Shown: positions 16,952 through 27,990, counted from the stretch's first letter. The stretch: DNA of 64,000 bases from Bog-473 sp963807675 (GCA_963807675.1 CAWECP010000002.1:124001-188000); one strand, 5' to 3'. Numbers and translations: made by a program. The notes: generated by a model from the letters alone, not told the origin.

Positions 16952-17460
16952 TGAAATTCTTGGGAAAGTCGTCGCCCGACCTCGGTGAGGTGCGGCCCGT
17001 CACCGGCGTGCCACCCGCTCCGGGTGCCGGCCCCGTCACCCCGCAGGACCCGGTGCCGGGTGCCGGCGCCACCCCGGTGCCGACGCGCCTCGCTCGCCTG
17101 GCCGCCGTGGTCGACAGGGCCCGCCGGGGCAATGGAAGCCGCGACGTGCGCAAGTGGCTCCAGACCATCGGCATGTCGCTCATCGTCTTCGGCTTCGTGT
17201 GCATCATCCTGGGCTGGTACGGCGCCGCGCACAGCGCCTACCAGTATCAGGAGATCCCGTACCTGATTTCGGGCGGGTTGCTGGGCGTGGCGCTGGTTAT
17301 CGGGGGGGGCATCCTCGTGCACTCGGCCTGGAGCATGCGCAAGATCGAGGAGGACCGTCGCAACGCGCTGGCCGTCGTGCGCTCGGTCGACCGCCTCGAG
17401 CGCATTTTGCGCGACCTCGAGAAGACCCGGCGGGCCGAGCAGGAAGAACACGTCCTGTGA
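16951..17460 (+). CDS. small membrane protein with two helices and a coiled-coil tail, unknown function
   Basis: This 169-residue protein is not recognised by family. A Pro/Gly-rich N-terminal 45 residues leads into a basic segment, two membrane helices (about 70-90, GMSLIVFGFVCIILGWY, and 105-123, SGGLLGVALVIGGGILV), and a charged helical tail rich in Glu/Arg that may form a coiled coil. It overlaps the preceding surface protein by one base and the receptor lipoprotein by four, so it belongs to the ABC operon. It may be a scaffold or inner-membrane partner of the preceding protein. Confidence 0.65.
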   Translation: MKFLGKSSPDLGEVRPVTGVPPAPGAGPVTPQDPVPGAGATPVPTRLARLAAVVDRARRGNGSRDVRKWLQTIGMSLIVFGFVCIILGWYGAAHSAYQYQEIPYLISGGLLGVALVIGGGILVHSAWSMRKIEEDRRNALAVVRSVDRLERILRDLEKTRRAEQEEHVL

Positions 17461-19124
17461 GCAGGAGCAGCGTGACCCGCGCCCGCCACCGGCGCGCCGC
17501 CGCCGCCCTCTCGGTGGCCTTGCTGGCCTTCCTCGCCTCGGCCTGCGGTTCCCGCCTTACCGGGACCCAGGCGCAGCTGGCCCAGGGCGCCAACTCGAAC
17601 CACTCGGGCAGCAACGCCAGCGGGAACACCGGCACCGCCACGGGCGCCCAGGCCCTGGGGGCCTCCGACAGCGGGTGCTCGTCGTCCCCCTCGACCACGT
17701 CGCCGTCCACGACTACCACGACGGCGGTCACGTCGACGTCCAAGACCAAATCGGCTCCGACGACCTCGACCACCACCACGACCGCTCCGTGCTCGTCCAC
17801 CGCCCTGGCCAGCGCCGGGTCGGGCGGCGGCGGCGGTGGTGTCAGCGCATCGCCGACGGCGCACGCCGCCACGGGTGCCGCCACCGGGGGTGCTGCGACG
17901 GGGTCCGCCGCCGCTGGCCCGGCCGCCGCCGCCGGCGCTGGCGCTTGCGGTGCCAACGGCAACCAGATGCCCTCGGGCGGCAACGGCGGCGCCACCGCCA
18001 CCGGCGTCACGGCCAACACCATCGACGTCGCCAACATCGCCAGCATCAGCGGCGTGGCTCCCGGCCTGACCCAGAGCGCACAGCAGGCCACCGAGGCCTG
18101 GGCCGATTACGTCAACAGCACCGGTGGCATCTGCGGCCGCCAAATCAAGGTGCAGCCCTTCGACGACGGCAACGACTCGGGCACCAACTACGCCGACGCC
18201 GATCAGGCCTGCTCGAGCGACTTCGCCATGGTCGGCAGCGCTTCGGGCTTCGACGACGGCAGCGCCCAGGCCGTCTCCTCCTGCGGCATCCCCGACATGG
18301 CGGCCGAGGTCTCCACGGCTGCCGCGGGCGGGACGGCGGACATCTTCGGTGCCAGCCCGGGCAACGACCACTACTGGTCGCTCGGCCCGGCCAACTACCT
18401 GAAGGCGACCTACCCCAACGCCATCAAGAAGGCCGCCATGATCTACCTCAACGTCTCGGCCACCGAGACCCAGGCCGCGCACGAGGTGGCCGCCTACGAG
18501 AGCGACGGCTTCAACTACGTCTACGACGCCTCGACCACGCCGACCAACGCCAACTACGCCACCAACGTGCAGGCCATGCAGAGCGCCGGCGCCGAGTACG
18601 TGACCGAGTACTCGGACGCCGACTCGGCCGAGCGGCTCCTCCAGGCCATGCAGCAGGCCAACTACACGCCCCAGGTGGTCGACTGGTTCTCCGAGGAGTA
18701 CTCGCCCCAGTTCGCCCAGCAGACCGAGCCGGCGTCCAACGGCGACCTCGTCCTCATGTCGGCCACCGCCGCCTACGAGGAGGCCAGCGGCAACGCGGGC
18801 ATGCAGCTCATGGAGAGTTGGCTGAACCGGGTGGCGCCGGGCTACCACCAGGACATCTTCGCCATTCTGGCCTGGTCGGCCGGCCTGGCCTTCGAGCAGG
18901 CGGCCAAGGCGGTCGGCCCCGACCTGACCCGGCCCGCGCTCATCGCCCAGCTGCAGCAGATCACCAACTGGACCGGTGACGGGGTGACGCCGCCGGTGAA
19001 CATCGGCCAGAAGATCCCGTCGAAATGCTTCTTCTACATGAAGATCGAGAACGGGGCCTACCAACGGGTCTACCCGAGCGCGCCCAACACCTACGACTGC
19101 AACAGCGGCTTCTTCCAGTACTAG
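17457..19124 (+). CDS. ABC-transporter substrate-binding lipoprotein (LivJ/Peripla_BP_6 type)
   Basis: This 555-residue receptor starts at GTG 17457, overlapping the upstream stop. It has a lipoprotein signal (ALLAFLASAC, lipid-attached Cys30). Residues ~31-180 are a Ser/Thr/Ala/Gly-rich linker with several poly-Thr and poly-Ser tracts. The type-1 periplasmic binding fold follows, starting TIDVANIASISGVAPG and containing WADYVNSTGGICGR and ASTTPTNANYATNVQAMQSAG. The long linker probably carries the domain through the cell wall. It delivers ligand to the fused permease encoded immediately downstream. The ligand is unknown. Confidence 0.88.
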   Translation: MSRSSVTRARHRRAAAALSVALLAFLASACGSRLTGTQAQLAQGANSNHSGSNASGNTGTATGAQALGASDSGCSSSPSTTSPSTTTTTAVTSTSKTKSAPTTSTTTTTAPCSSTALASAGSGGGGGGVSASPTAHAATGAATGGAATGSAAAGPAAAAGAGACGANGNQMPSGGNGGATATGVTANTIDVANIASISGVAPGLTQSAQQATEAWADYVNSTGGICGRQIKVQPFDDGNDSGTNYADADQACSSDFAMVGSASGFDDGSAQAVSSCGIPDMAAEVSTAAAGGTADIFGASPGNDHYWSLGPANYLKATYPNAIKKAAMIYLNVSATETQAAHEVAAYESDGFNYVYDASTTPTNANYATNVQAMQSAGAEYVTEYSDADSAERLLQAMQQANYTPQVVDWFSEEYSPQFAQQTEPASNGDLVLMSATAAYEEASGNAGMQLMESWLNRVAPGYHQDIFAILAWSAGLAFEQAAKAVGPDLTRPALIAQLQQITNWTGDGVTPPVNIGQKIPSKCFFYMKIENGAYQRVYPSAPNTYDCNSGFFQY

Positions 19125-19126
19125 GC

Positions 19127-21040
19127 ATGCACGAGTTCCTCGAGTTCACCATCATCGGCATCGTCCTGGGCGCCGCCTACGCGGTGGCGGCCAGCGGCCT
19201 GGTGGTGACCTATGCCACGTCGGGCATCTTCAACATCGCCCACGGCGCCATCGGCATGTTCATGGCCTTCGTGTACTGGCAGCTGTCTGTGGGCTGGCAC
19301 ATCAACGCCGGCCTGTCCTTCGTCCTCACCGTGTTCGTCCTGGCGCCCCTGCTGGGCGCCGCGGTCGAACGCGGCGTCATCCAGTGGATGGACCCCAACA
19401 ACGTGGCCACCGCCCTGGCCGTGACGGTGGGGCTGACCCTCCTCTTCTTCGGCCTGGTCAACAACTACCTGTGGAAACCGACGGCCCGGGTCGTGCCTCA
19501 GTTCTTCGGCTTCAGCGGCTTCAACTTCCTGGGTGTGCACATCGACTGGGAGGAAGCCATCACCGTCGGTGCGGCCATCGCCATCGCCATCGGGCTGCGC
19601 CTCTTCCTGTACCGGACCCGCACCGGCATCGCCATGCGCGCTGTCGTCGACAACCGGCCCCTGATCGGGTTGTTCGGCGGCCGGCCGACGCGCCTGTCCA
19701 CCCTGAGCTGGTCCATCGGGGCCTCGCTGGCCTCGGTGGCCGGCATCCTGGTGGCGCCCCGCCTGCAGCTGCAGCCGCTCATCCTCACCCTGCTCGTCAT
19801 CGACGCCTACGCGGCGGCCGTCATCGGCCGGCTGCGCAGCCTGCCCATGACGTTCCTGGGGGCGCTCATCGTCGGGCTGGCCTCCGCGTACATCCAGGGG
19901 TACATCCCGACGACGGGGTCCTTCTGGTCGTCCACCCCCGTGCAGGGTCTCGCCCTGTCGGTGCCCTCCATCGTCCTCTTCATCGCCCTCCTCCTCGTGC
20001 CGGCCCACCGCATCCGCAGCGGTGCGGCCCAGCGGCACGCCCCGCTGGCGCCGGCCAGCTTCGTGCGCTCCCTCCAGGGCGGCGTGCTCCTGGTGGCGGC
20101 GGTGGCGGTCGGCGTCTCGTTCATGGGGCCGGCCAGCGTCATCAAGCTCGGCATCGGCCTGGCTTTCGGGCTGGTCTGCCTCTCGCTGGTGCCGCTGTCG
20201 GGCTGGGGCGGCTACACGTCGATCTGCCAGCTCAGCTTCGCCGGGCTGGGTGCCTTCGCCATGTACAAGTTCGGCCACAACGGCTCGGTCCTGGGCCTGG
20301 TGGCGGCGGCCGGGCTGGCCGGTGTCGTGGGCGCTCTCATCGCCTTACCCGCCCTGCGCCTGCGCGGGCTCTACCTGGCCCTGGCCACCATGGCCTTCGC
20401 CACCCTGATGGACAACATGATCTTCCCGTGGTCGGCCATCTTCGGCTTCAACGGCTCCGTCGTCGTGCCAAAGCCGGCCCTCTTCGGCCTCAACGTGAGC
20501 TCGCCCAAGGCGTTCACCATCTTCCTGGCCGTGGTCTTCGCGCTGTTCTCCATCGGCATCCTGGCCCTGCGCCGCGGCCCCTTCGGCCGGGTGCTGGTGG
20601 CGGCCAAGGACTCCGAGGCGGCCTGCGCCACCCTCGGGCTCTCCCTGACCACGACCAAGCTGATCGTCTTCACTCTCTCGGCGGCCATGGCCGGCATCGC
20701 CGGCGCCTTCTTCGGAGCGGCCAGCTCGGTGGCCAGCGGGACCGACTTCGAGATGTTCGAGAGCCTGCTCATCTTGGCCGTGGTGGCCATCGGCGGAGTG
20801 TCGGTGTGCTCGGGCGCCCTCGCCGGCGGGCTGGCCCTGGGCTTCTTGCCGGGCAACGCCGAGGACGTCTTCATCGGGGCGGGCACCGTCATCCTCGCCT
20901 TCTACCCCGACGGCATGCTGCCCCTGGCCTACGCCCGGGCCCAGCGCTGGTGGGCCTCGGTGACCTCGCCCGGGCGGGCCCCGGTGCCCATCGGGCCGGA
21001 GGAACGGGCCGGGACACTCGCCAGAACCCGGGCGGCGTAG
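19127..21040 (+). CDS. livHM: fused LivH-LivM ABC-transporter permease
   Basis: This 637-residue membrane protein contains both permease halves of a branched-chain amino-acid-type importer. The first ~300 residues are LivH-like (VLGAAYAVAASGLVVTYATS, NIAHGAIGM). Residues ~340-615 are LivM-like (SGWGGYTSICQLSFAGLGAF, LRGLYLALATMAFATL, LSAAMAGIAGAFFGA). About 16 helices are expected. LivH and LivM are separate proteins in E. coli; fusion is known in some actinobacteria. The ATG lies two bases after the receptor stop, and this is the last gene of the operon. Confidence 0.92.
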   Translation: MHEFLEFTIIGIVLGAAYAVAASGLVVTYATSGIFNIAHGAIGMFMAFVYWQLSVGWHINAGLSFVLTVFVLAPLLGAAVERGVIQWMDPNNVATALAVTVGLTLLFFGLVNNYLWKPTARVVPQFFGFSGFNFLGVHIDWEEAITVGAAIAIAIGLRLFLYRTRTGIAMRAVVDNRPLIGLFGGRPTRLSTLSWSIGASLASVAGILVAPRLQLQPLILTLLVIDAYAAAVIGRLRSLPMTFLGALIVGLASAYIQGYIPTTGSFWSSTPVQGLALSVPSIVLFIALLLVPAHRIRSGAAQRHAPLAPASFVRSLQGGVLLVAAVAVGVSFMGPASVIKLGIGLAFGLVCLSLVPLSGWGGYTSICQLSFAGLGAFAMYKFGHNGSVLGLVAAAGLAGVVGALIALPALRLRGLYLALATMAFATLMDNMIFPWSAIFGFNGSVVVPKPALFGLNVSSPKAFTIFLAVVFALFSIGILALRRGPFGRVLVAAKDSEAACATLGLSLTTTKLIVFTLSAAMAGIAGAFFGAASSVASGTDFEMFESLLILAVVAIGGVSVCSGALAGGLALGFLPGNAEDVFIGAGTVILAFYPDGMLPLAYARAQRWWASVTSPGRAPVPIGPEERAGTLARTRAA

Positions 21041-21084
21041 CACGGAGGCGGCGGCCCAGCCGGAGAATCAGGGCCACGCCGCGA

Positions 21085-21113
21085 TTGTCGGACCCCCAGG
21101 CAGCCGCTACAAT
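21085..21113 (+). promoter_or_regulatory. sigma-A-type promoter of the str operon
   Basis: TTGTCG (21085-21090), a 17-base spacer and TACAAT (21108-21113) form a strong vegetative promoter. Transcription would start near 21120, leaving a leader of about 75 bases before rpsL. It is the only good promoter seen in the 154-base gap after the transporter operon. Confidence 0.75.
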
Positions 21114-21194
21114 CCTTTGTCTGCCATGTGCGGGCTTCGGTCCAGCGCGCAGTGCGCCACAGGTAGCCAAATTTTTCACATCGAGAGGTAGCGC

Positions 21195-21566
21195 GTGCCC
21201 ACAATCGCCCAGCTCGTCCGCAAGGGACGGGAGGCCAAGGTGACCAAGACCAAGACCCCCGCCCTGAAGGGCGCGCCCCAACGGCGAGGGGTGTGCACCC
21301 GCGTCTACACGACGACCCCGAAGAAGCCGAACTCGGCCCTGCGCAAGGTGGCCCGGGTGCGGCTCTCGTCGGGCGTGGAGATCACCGCCTACATCCCCGG
21401 CGTGGGCCACAACCTGCAGGAGCACTCCATCGTCCTCGTGCGCGGCGGCCGGGTGAAGGACCTGCCGGGCGTGCGCTACAAGGTCGTGCGCGGCGCGCTC
21501 GACACCTCGGGCGTGCGCGAGCGCAGCCAGGCCCGCAGCCGCTACGGCGCCAAGAAGGAGTCCTAG
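21195..21566 (+). CDS. rpsL: 30S ribosomal protein S12
   Basis: This 123-residue S12 sits at the decoding centre of the small subunit. The invariant TTTPKKPNSALRK and YIPGVGHNLQEHS segments are present. Lys43 and Lys88, whose changes give streptomycin resistance, are wild-type, as is Pro91. The start is GTG with GAGAGG upstream. It is the first gene of the str operon, two bases before rpsG, and is driven by the promoter at 21085-21113. Confidence 0.98.
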   Translation: MPTIAQLVRKGREAKVTKTKTPALKGAPQRRGVCTRVYTTTPKKPNSALRKVARVRLSSGVEITAYIPGVGHNLQEHSIVLVRGGRVKDLPGVRYKVVRGALDTSGVRERSQARSRYGAKKES

Positions 21567-21568
21567 CC

Positions 21569-22039
21569 GTGCCCCGCAACGGACCCGCCACCCGCCGGGA
21601 GCTGGCCCCGGACCCCGTCTACCGCTCCGTCCTCGTGACCCAGTTCGTCAACAAGGTCCTGTCGCGGGGCAAGCGCACGCTGGCCGAGCGCATCGTCTAC
21701 ACCGCCCTCGAGCAGGTGCAGGAGAAGTCCGGCGGCGACCCCGTCGCGGCCCTGAAGCGGGCCGTCGAGAACACCCGGCCAGAGGTCGAGGTCAAGTCGC
21801 GCCGCGTCGGCGGGGCGACCTACCAGGTCCCGGTCGAGGTGCGGCCGCGCCGCGCCACCACGCTGGCCATCCGCTGGCTCACCACCTACGCCGGGCAGCG
21901 CCGGGAGAAGACCATGGCCGAGCGCCTGTCGGGCGAAATCCTCGACGCCTCCAACAACATCGGCGCGTCGGTCAAGCGCCGCGAAGACATGCACAAGATG
22001 GCGGAGTCCAACCGCGCCTTCGCCCACTACCGCTGGTAG
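21569..22039 (+). CDS. rpsG: 30S ribosomal protein S7
   Basis: This 156-residue S7 is the primary 16S rRNA binder of the 30S head and contacts E-site tRNA. VTQFVNKVLSRGKRTLAERI, NTRPEVEVKSRRVGG and MHKMAESNRAFAHYRW are diagnostic. It starts at GTG 21569, two bases after rpsL, and has normal length for actinobacteria. In E. coli S7 represses this operon; whether the same holds here cannot be seen. Confidence 0.98.
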   Translation: MPRNGPATRRELAPDPVYRSVLVTQFVNKVLSRGKRTLAERIVYTALEQVQEKSGGDPVAALKRAVENTRPEVEVKSRRVGGATYQVPVEVRPRRATTLAIRWLTTYAGQRREKTMAERLSGEILDASNNIGASVKRREDMHKMAESNRAFAHYRW

Positions 22040-22072
22040 TGGGGACGACACCGACACAGGACCCGGACCGCC

Positions 22073-24172
<2,100 letters not shown>

Positions 24173-24268
24173 GCGGTCCGGTACAGGGACGCACAGCAGA
24201 GTTCGCAGAAGAGAGAAGCAGCGTCGGGGTCACCGTGACTCCGGCCAGGAGCAGGGAGTAGCGAGGCG

Positions 24269-25456
24269 ATGGCCAAGCAGAAGTTCGAGCGCACCAAGCC
24301 CCACGTGAACGTCGGGACGATGGGTCACATCGACCATGGCAAGACCACGCTTACGGCGGCCATCACCAAGGTGCTGTCGGAGCGCAACCCCAACACCTCC
24401 TTCACCAAGTTCGAGGACATCGACAAGGCGCCGGAGGAGAAGCAGCGCGGCATCACCATCACCATCGCCCACGTCGAGTACGAGACCGACAAGCGCCACT
24501 ACGCGCACGTCGACATGCCGGGCCACGCCGACTACATCAAGAACATGATCACCGGCGCGGCGCAGATCGACGGCGCCATCCTGGTGGTCTCGGCGGCCGA
24601 CGGCCCCATGCCCCAGACCCGTGAGCACGTGCTCCTGGCCCGCCAGGTGGGTGTGCCCTACATTGTGGTGGCTCTGAACAAGGCCGACATGGTGGACGAC
24701 GAGGAGCTGCTCGAGCTGGTCGAGCTCGAGGTGCGTGAGCTCCTCAGCTCCTACGAGTTCCCCGGCGACGACGTGCCGGTGGTCCGGGTCAGCGCGCTCA
24801 AGGCGCTCGAGGGCGACCCCGAGTGGTCAGAGAAGATCGTCGAGCTCATGGACGCGGTGGACGACTACATCCCCGAGCCCGAGCGTGACGTGGACAGGCC
24901 CTTCCTCATGCCGGTCGAGGACGTCATGTCCATCACCGGCCGTGGCACCGTGGTGACCGGGAAGGTGGAGCAGGGCATCGTCAAGGTGGGCGAGGAGGTC
25001 GAGATCGTCGGCCTGCGCGACACCCAGAAGACGACGGTGACCGGCGTCGAGATGTTCCGCAAGCTCCTCGACCAGGGTCAGGCCGGCGACAACATCGGCG
25101 CCCTGCTGCGTGGCACCAAGAAGGAGGAGGTCGAGCGCGGCCAGGTGCTGTGCAAGCCCGGCTCCATCACGCCGCACACCAACTTCGAGGCCGCGGTCTA
25201 CGTGCTGAACAAGGAAGAGGGCGGCCGCCACAAGCCGTTCTTCACCCACTACCGCCCGCAGTTCTACTTCCGCACCACGGACGTGACGGGCGAGATCACG
25301 CTGCCCGAGGGCACCGAGATGGTCATGCCGGGCGACAACACCGACATGACGGTCGAGCTGGGCAAGCCCATCGCCATGGACGAGGGCCTGCGCTTCGCCA
25401 TCCGCGAGGGTGGCCGCACGGTCGCCTCCGGCCGCGTCACGAAGATCCTCAAGTAG
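24269..25456 (+). CDS. tuf: translation elongation factor Tu
   Basis: This 395-residue GTPase brings aminoacyl-tRNA to the ribosome. GHIDHGKTTLTAAI, DMPGHADYIKNMITGAAQ, NKADMVDDEE and RGITI are present, with normal domains II and III ending AIREGGRTVASGRVTKIL. AGGGAGTAGCGAGG precedes the ATG. The 96-base gap after fusA shows no clear promoter. It is the single tuf copy in this window and is followed by rpsJ after 20 bases. Confidence 0.98.
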   Translation: MAKQKFERTKPHVNVGTMGHIDHGKTTLTAAITKVLSERNPNTSFTKFEDIDKAPEEKQRGITITIAHVEYETDKRHYAHVDMPGHADYIKNMITGAAQIDGAILVVSAADGPMPQTREHVLLARQVGVPYIVVALNKADMVDDEELLELVELEVRELLSSYEFPGDDVPVVRVSALKALEGDPEWSEKIVELMDAVDDYIPEPERDVDRPFLMPVEDVMSITGRGTVVTGKVEQGIVKVGEEVEIVGLRDTQKTTVTGVEMFRKLLDQGQAGDNIGALLRGTKKEEVERGQVLCKPGSITPHTNFEAAVYVLNKEEGGRHKPFFTHYRPQFYFRTTDVTGEITLPEGTEMVMPGDNTDMTVELGKPIAMDEGLRFAIREGGRTVASGRVTKILK

Positions 25457-25476
25457 CGGGGCGGGGTAGCGACGAC

Positions 25477-25803
25477 ATGGCCGACGGCCCGAAGCAGAAG
25501 ATCCGCATCAGGCTGAAGGCCTACGACCACGAGATCCTCGACCAGTCCACCGAGAAGATCGTCCAGACGGTCCTGCGCACGCAGGCCAAGGTCCTGGGGC
25601 CCGTCCCGCTGCCGACCGACAAGCACCGCTACACGGTGATCCGCTCCCCCCACAAGTACAAGGACTCGCGGGAGCACTTCGAGATGCGGGTCCACAAGCG
25701 CCTGGTGGACATCGTCGAGCACACGCCCAAGACGGTCGACTCGCTCCAGCGGCTCGACCTGCCGGCCGGCGTGGACATCGAGATCAAGATCCAGACGGCC
25801 TAG
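25477..25803 (+). CDS. rpsJ: 30S ribosomal protein S10
   Basis: This 108-residue S10 is part of the 30S head and of transcription antitermination complexes (NusE). IRIRLKAYDHEILDQS, GPVPLPTDKHRYTVIRSPH and HKRLVDIVEHTPKTVDSLQ are diagnostic. The start ATG at 25477 follows GGGGTAGCGACG. It is the last gene of the str unit here. A 237-base gap with hairpins separates it from rplC, whereas the two are usually adjacent in one operon. Confidence 0.97.
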   Translation: MADGPKQKIRIRLKAYDHEILDQSTEKIVQTVLRTQAKVLGPVPLPTDKHRYTVIRSPHKYKDSREHFEMRVHKRLVDIVEHTPKTVDSLQRLDLPAGVDIEIKIQTA

Positions 25804-25804
25804 C

Positions 25805-25829
25805 CCCGGGCTGCTGGCAGGGGCCCGGG
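25805..25829 (+). terminator. GC-rich hairpin just after rpsJ, possible terminator or attenuator
   Basis: CCCGGGC (25805-25811) pairs perfectly with GCCCGGG (25823-25829) around an 11-base loop, starting two bases after the rpsJ stop. No T-run follows, so it is at best an atypical terminator. It may stabilise the mRNA 3' end or act as an attenuator between the str and S10 units. Confidence 0.4.
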
Positions 25830-25843
25830 TCATGGTGTAACGT
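25815..25843 (+). promoter_or_regulatory. possible promoter for the rplC operon
   Basis: TGGCAG (25815-25820), a 17-base spacer and TAACGT (25838-25843) form a weak vegetative promoter overlapping the hairpin after rpsJ. The -35 is poor, but a similar TGGCAA element precedes infA. It would give a leader of about 190 bases before rplC. Confidence 0.35.
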
Positions 25844-25962
25844 CGCGAGCCGCCCAATAGGGCTGCTCACGGGGAAAAACATCGCGGCACCGACGTGCTG
25901 CGCCCACAACAGACGTGCGTGGAGGCCGGCCCGGCCGGTACCTCACGCCGAACCAGTTCGAG

Positions 25963-25991
25963 CGCTCCGCTCGGGTCTCCCGGGCGGAGCG
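25963..25991 (+). promoter_or_regulatory. strong hairpin in the rplC leader
   Basis: CGCTCCGC (25963-25970) pairs with GCGGAGCG (25984-25991), and CGGG/CCCG (72-75/79-82) extends the stem to about 13 pairs with a three-base TCT loop. It lies ~50 bases before rplC with no T-run. S10 operons are often controlled by ribosomal protein L4 binding the leader, so this is a candidate autoregulatory element. The link to L4 is inference. Confidence 0.45.
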
Positions 25992-26040
25992 TTGGCGTGC
26001 CGGTACGAAGAGCAGAGAAAAGGGACAGGAAGAAGGACAC

Positions 26041-26691
26041 GTGGCAAGCAAGGCCATCGTCGGCGAGAAGGTCGGCATGACCCAGGTCTGGGACGACCAG
26101 AACCGCGCCATACCGGTGACGGTGCTGAAGGTCGCGCCCGCGCGCGTGGTCCAGGTCAAGCGGCCCGAGACCGACGGTTACTCCGCTCTGCAGGTGACCT
26201 GGGGCTTCCGCCGCAACTCGACGCTGACCAAGCCCCAGCTCGGGCATTACGCCAAGGCCGGCGTGGACCCGGGCCGCAAGCTGGTGGAACTCCGCTTGGA
26301 CGACGTGAGCGACTACGCGGTGGGCCAGGAGCTGGCGGCCGACCTGTGGGAGGCCGGCGAGCGCGTCGACGCCATCGCGGTGAGCAAGGGGAAGGGCTTC
26401 GCCGGTGGCATGAAGCGGCACAACTTCAAGGGCCAGGGCGGCGCGCACGGAAACCACGGCCACCACCGCGCCCCGGGCTCCATCGGCGCGTGCGCCACCC
26501 CGTCACGCGTCTTCAAGGGCACCCGCATGGCGGGCCAGCTCGGCGGGACCCAGGTGACGGCGCTCAACCTCGAGGTGGTCTCCGCCGACGCCGAGCGCCA
26601 GCTCGTCCTGGTCAAGGGGGCAGTGCCGGGCGCCCGGGGCAGCGTCGTCGTCCTGCGCAACTCGGTCAAGACCCCGACGAGGTCCCGATGA
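26041..26691 (+). CDS. rplC: 50S ribosomal protein L3
   Basis: This 216-residue L3 helps start large-subunit assembly and reaches toward the peptidyl-transferase centre. GEKVGMTQVWDDQNR, AVSKGKGFAGGMKRHNFKG and GSIGACATPSRVFKGTRMAG are diagnostic. The start is GTG with AGGAAGAAGGAC upstream; earlier in-frame codons encode no L3-like sequence. The stop overlaps the rplD start by four bases. It is the first gene of the downstream S10 unit. Confidence 0.97.
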   Translation: MASKAIVGEKVGMTQVWDDQNRAIPVTVLKVAPARVVQVKRPETDGYSALQVTWGFRRNSTLTKPQLGHYAKAGVDPGRKLVELRLDDVSDYAVGQELAADLWEAGERVDAIAVSKGKGFAGGMKRHNFKGQGGAHGNHGHHRAPGSIGACATPSRVFKGTRMAGQLGGTQVTALNLEVVSADAERQLVLVKGAVPGARGSVVVLRNSVKTPTRSR

Positions 26692-27707
26692 GCGCCACCG
26701 GTACCGTCCTCCGCAACTCGGTCAAGAAGGAGCGCCCGGCGCCGGTCACGCGCACGGCGCAGAAGCGCAACGCGGCGGGGCACGACAAGGGCGCGGTCGA
26801 CCTCGAGCCGACCATCTTCGGCCTCGAGCCCAATCGGGCCGTGCTGCACCAGGTCATCACGGCCCAGCTGGCCGGCGTGCGCGCCGGTACCCAGTCGACC
26901 CGCACCCGGGCCGAGGTGCGCGGCGGCGGCGCCAAGCCGTTCCGCCAAAAGGGCACCGGCCGGGCCCGCCAGGGGTCGAGCCGTTCGCCGTCCATGAGCG
27001 GCGGGGGCGTGGCGCTCGGGCCGAAGCCGCGCAGCTACGCGCAGCGGACCCCCAAAAAGATGGTCCGCCTGGCCCTGCTCTCCGCGCTGAGCGACCGGGC
27101 CGAGGTGGGCCGGATCACCGTCATCGACGACTGGCAGATCGGCGCCCCGAGGACCAAGGACGCCGCCACCATTGTGCGCCGGTGCCGCCTCGACGGCATG
27201 GTGCTCATCGTCCTCGGCTACGAGGAGATCGACGTGGCGTTGTCGTTCCGCAACCTGCCCCAGGTGCAGACGACGACGCTGGCCGAGCTCTCGGCCCACG
27301 ACGTGATCCGGGCGGACTGGCTGGTCTTCTCCGAGCGCACGCTGCCCACGTCGGTGGGGGCGTTCGCCGGGACGCACGTGGACAAGGGCCACTCGCCCGA
27401 GCCGACCAGGGTCGACCGGTCCAGTCAGCAGGAAGAGGAGAAGGCGGCCAAGAGCCGTCTCCGGGCCAGGAAGGCGGTCAAGGCCGAGGCGATCGAGGAC
27501 GAGGCGGCGCCGCCGGCGGCGGCGGCCAAGAAGGCCCGGGCCACCCGTAAGGCCAAGGCCGCCGCGGCGGACGCCGAGCAGGCGCTCGAGGCAGTGGAGG
27601 CCGAGGCGGAGGCCGAGCTGCCCGCACCGGATGAGGTCGACGCCGAGGAGACCGCGGCCGTCGAGGTCGAGGCCGAGACCGACGAGGAGGCCGGCACCGA
27701 TGCGTGA
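26688..27707 (+). CDS. rplD: 50S ribosomal protein L4 with long Ala/Glu-rich C-terminal extension
   Basis: The ~225-residue core is normal L4, which lines the exit tunnel: TRTRAEVRGGGAKPFRQKGT, GRARQGSSRSPSMSGGG and DKGAVDLEP. Usual length is about 205-220, but this protein has 339-340 residues. The extra ~115 are first Lys/Arg/Ala-rich (AKSRLRARKAVKAE) and then strongly acidic. Residues 290-307 (KAAAADAEQALEAVEAEA) are identical to residues 13-30 of S17 encoded in the same cluster. The extension reads continuously in frame to the rplW overlap, so it is not a frameshift product. Such a tail would lie on the ribosome surface; its role is unknown. Confidence 0.95.
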   Translation: MSATGTVLRNSVKKERPAPVTRTAQKRNAAGHDKGAVDLEPTIFGLEPNRAVLHQVITAQLAGVRAGTQSTRTRAEVRGGGAKPFRQKGTGRARQGSSRSPSMSGGGVALGPKPRSYAQRTPKKMVRLALLSALSDRAEVGRITVIDDWQIGAPRTKDAATIVRRCRLDGMVLIVLGYEEIDVALSFRNLPQVQTTTLAELSAHDVIRADWLVFSERTLPTSVGAFAGTHVDKGHSPEPTRVDRSSQQEEEKAAKSRLRARKAVKAEAIEDEAAPPAAAAKKARATRKAKAAAADAEQALEAVEAEAEAELPAPDEVDAEETAAVEVEAETDEEAGTDA

Positions 27708-27990
27708 CGCCATGTCCGTGCTCATCCGCCCCGTCGTCTCCGAGAAGAGCTACGACCTCATGGACAGGAGCGTCTACGTCTTCATCGTCGACCCCCGGGC
27801 CACCAAGATCGAGGTGCGCCACGCCGTCGAGCAGACCTTCGGCGTGCGGGTGACCAAGGTCAACACGCTCAACCGCAAGGGGAAGGCGACGCGCAACCGG
27901 CGCACCAACGTGAAGGGCAAGCGGCCCGACACCAAGCGCGCCATCGTCACGTTGCACCCCGACGACTCCATCGACCTCTTCGAGCGCTGA
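27700..27990 (+). CDS. rplW: 50S ribosomal protein L23
   Basis: This 96-residue L23 lies at the tunnel exit and docks trigger factor and SRP. VLIRPVVSEKSYDLMDR, YVFIVDPRATKIEVRHAVE and FGVRVTKVNTLNRKGK are diagnostic. The ATG at 27700 overlaps the rplD stop by eight bases; ATG 27712 (MSVLIRP) is an equally family-like start. Length is normal, with no acidic extension, unlike the genes on either side. Confidence 0.96.
   Translation: MRDAMSVLIRPVVSEKSYDLMDRSVYVFIVDPRATKIEVRHAVEQTFGVRVTKVNTLNRKGKATRNRRTNVKGKRPDTKRAIVTLHPDDSIDLFER

Noticed and set aside
25963..25991. The rplC leader hairpin as an intrinsic terminator
   Set aside because: No T-run follows the stem and essential genes lie downstream without another strong promoter, so a regulatory role is more likely.
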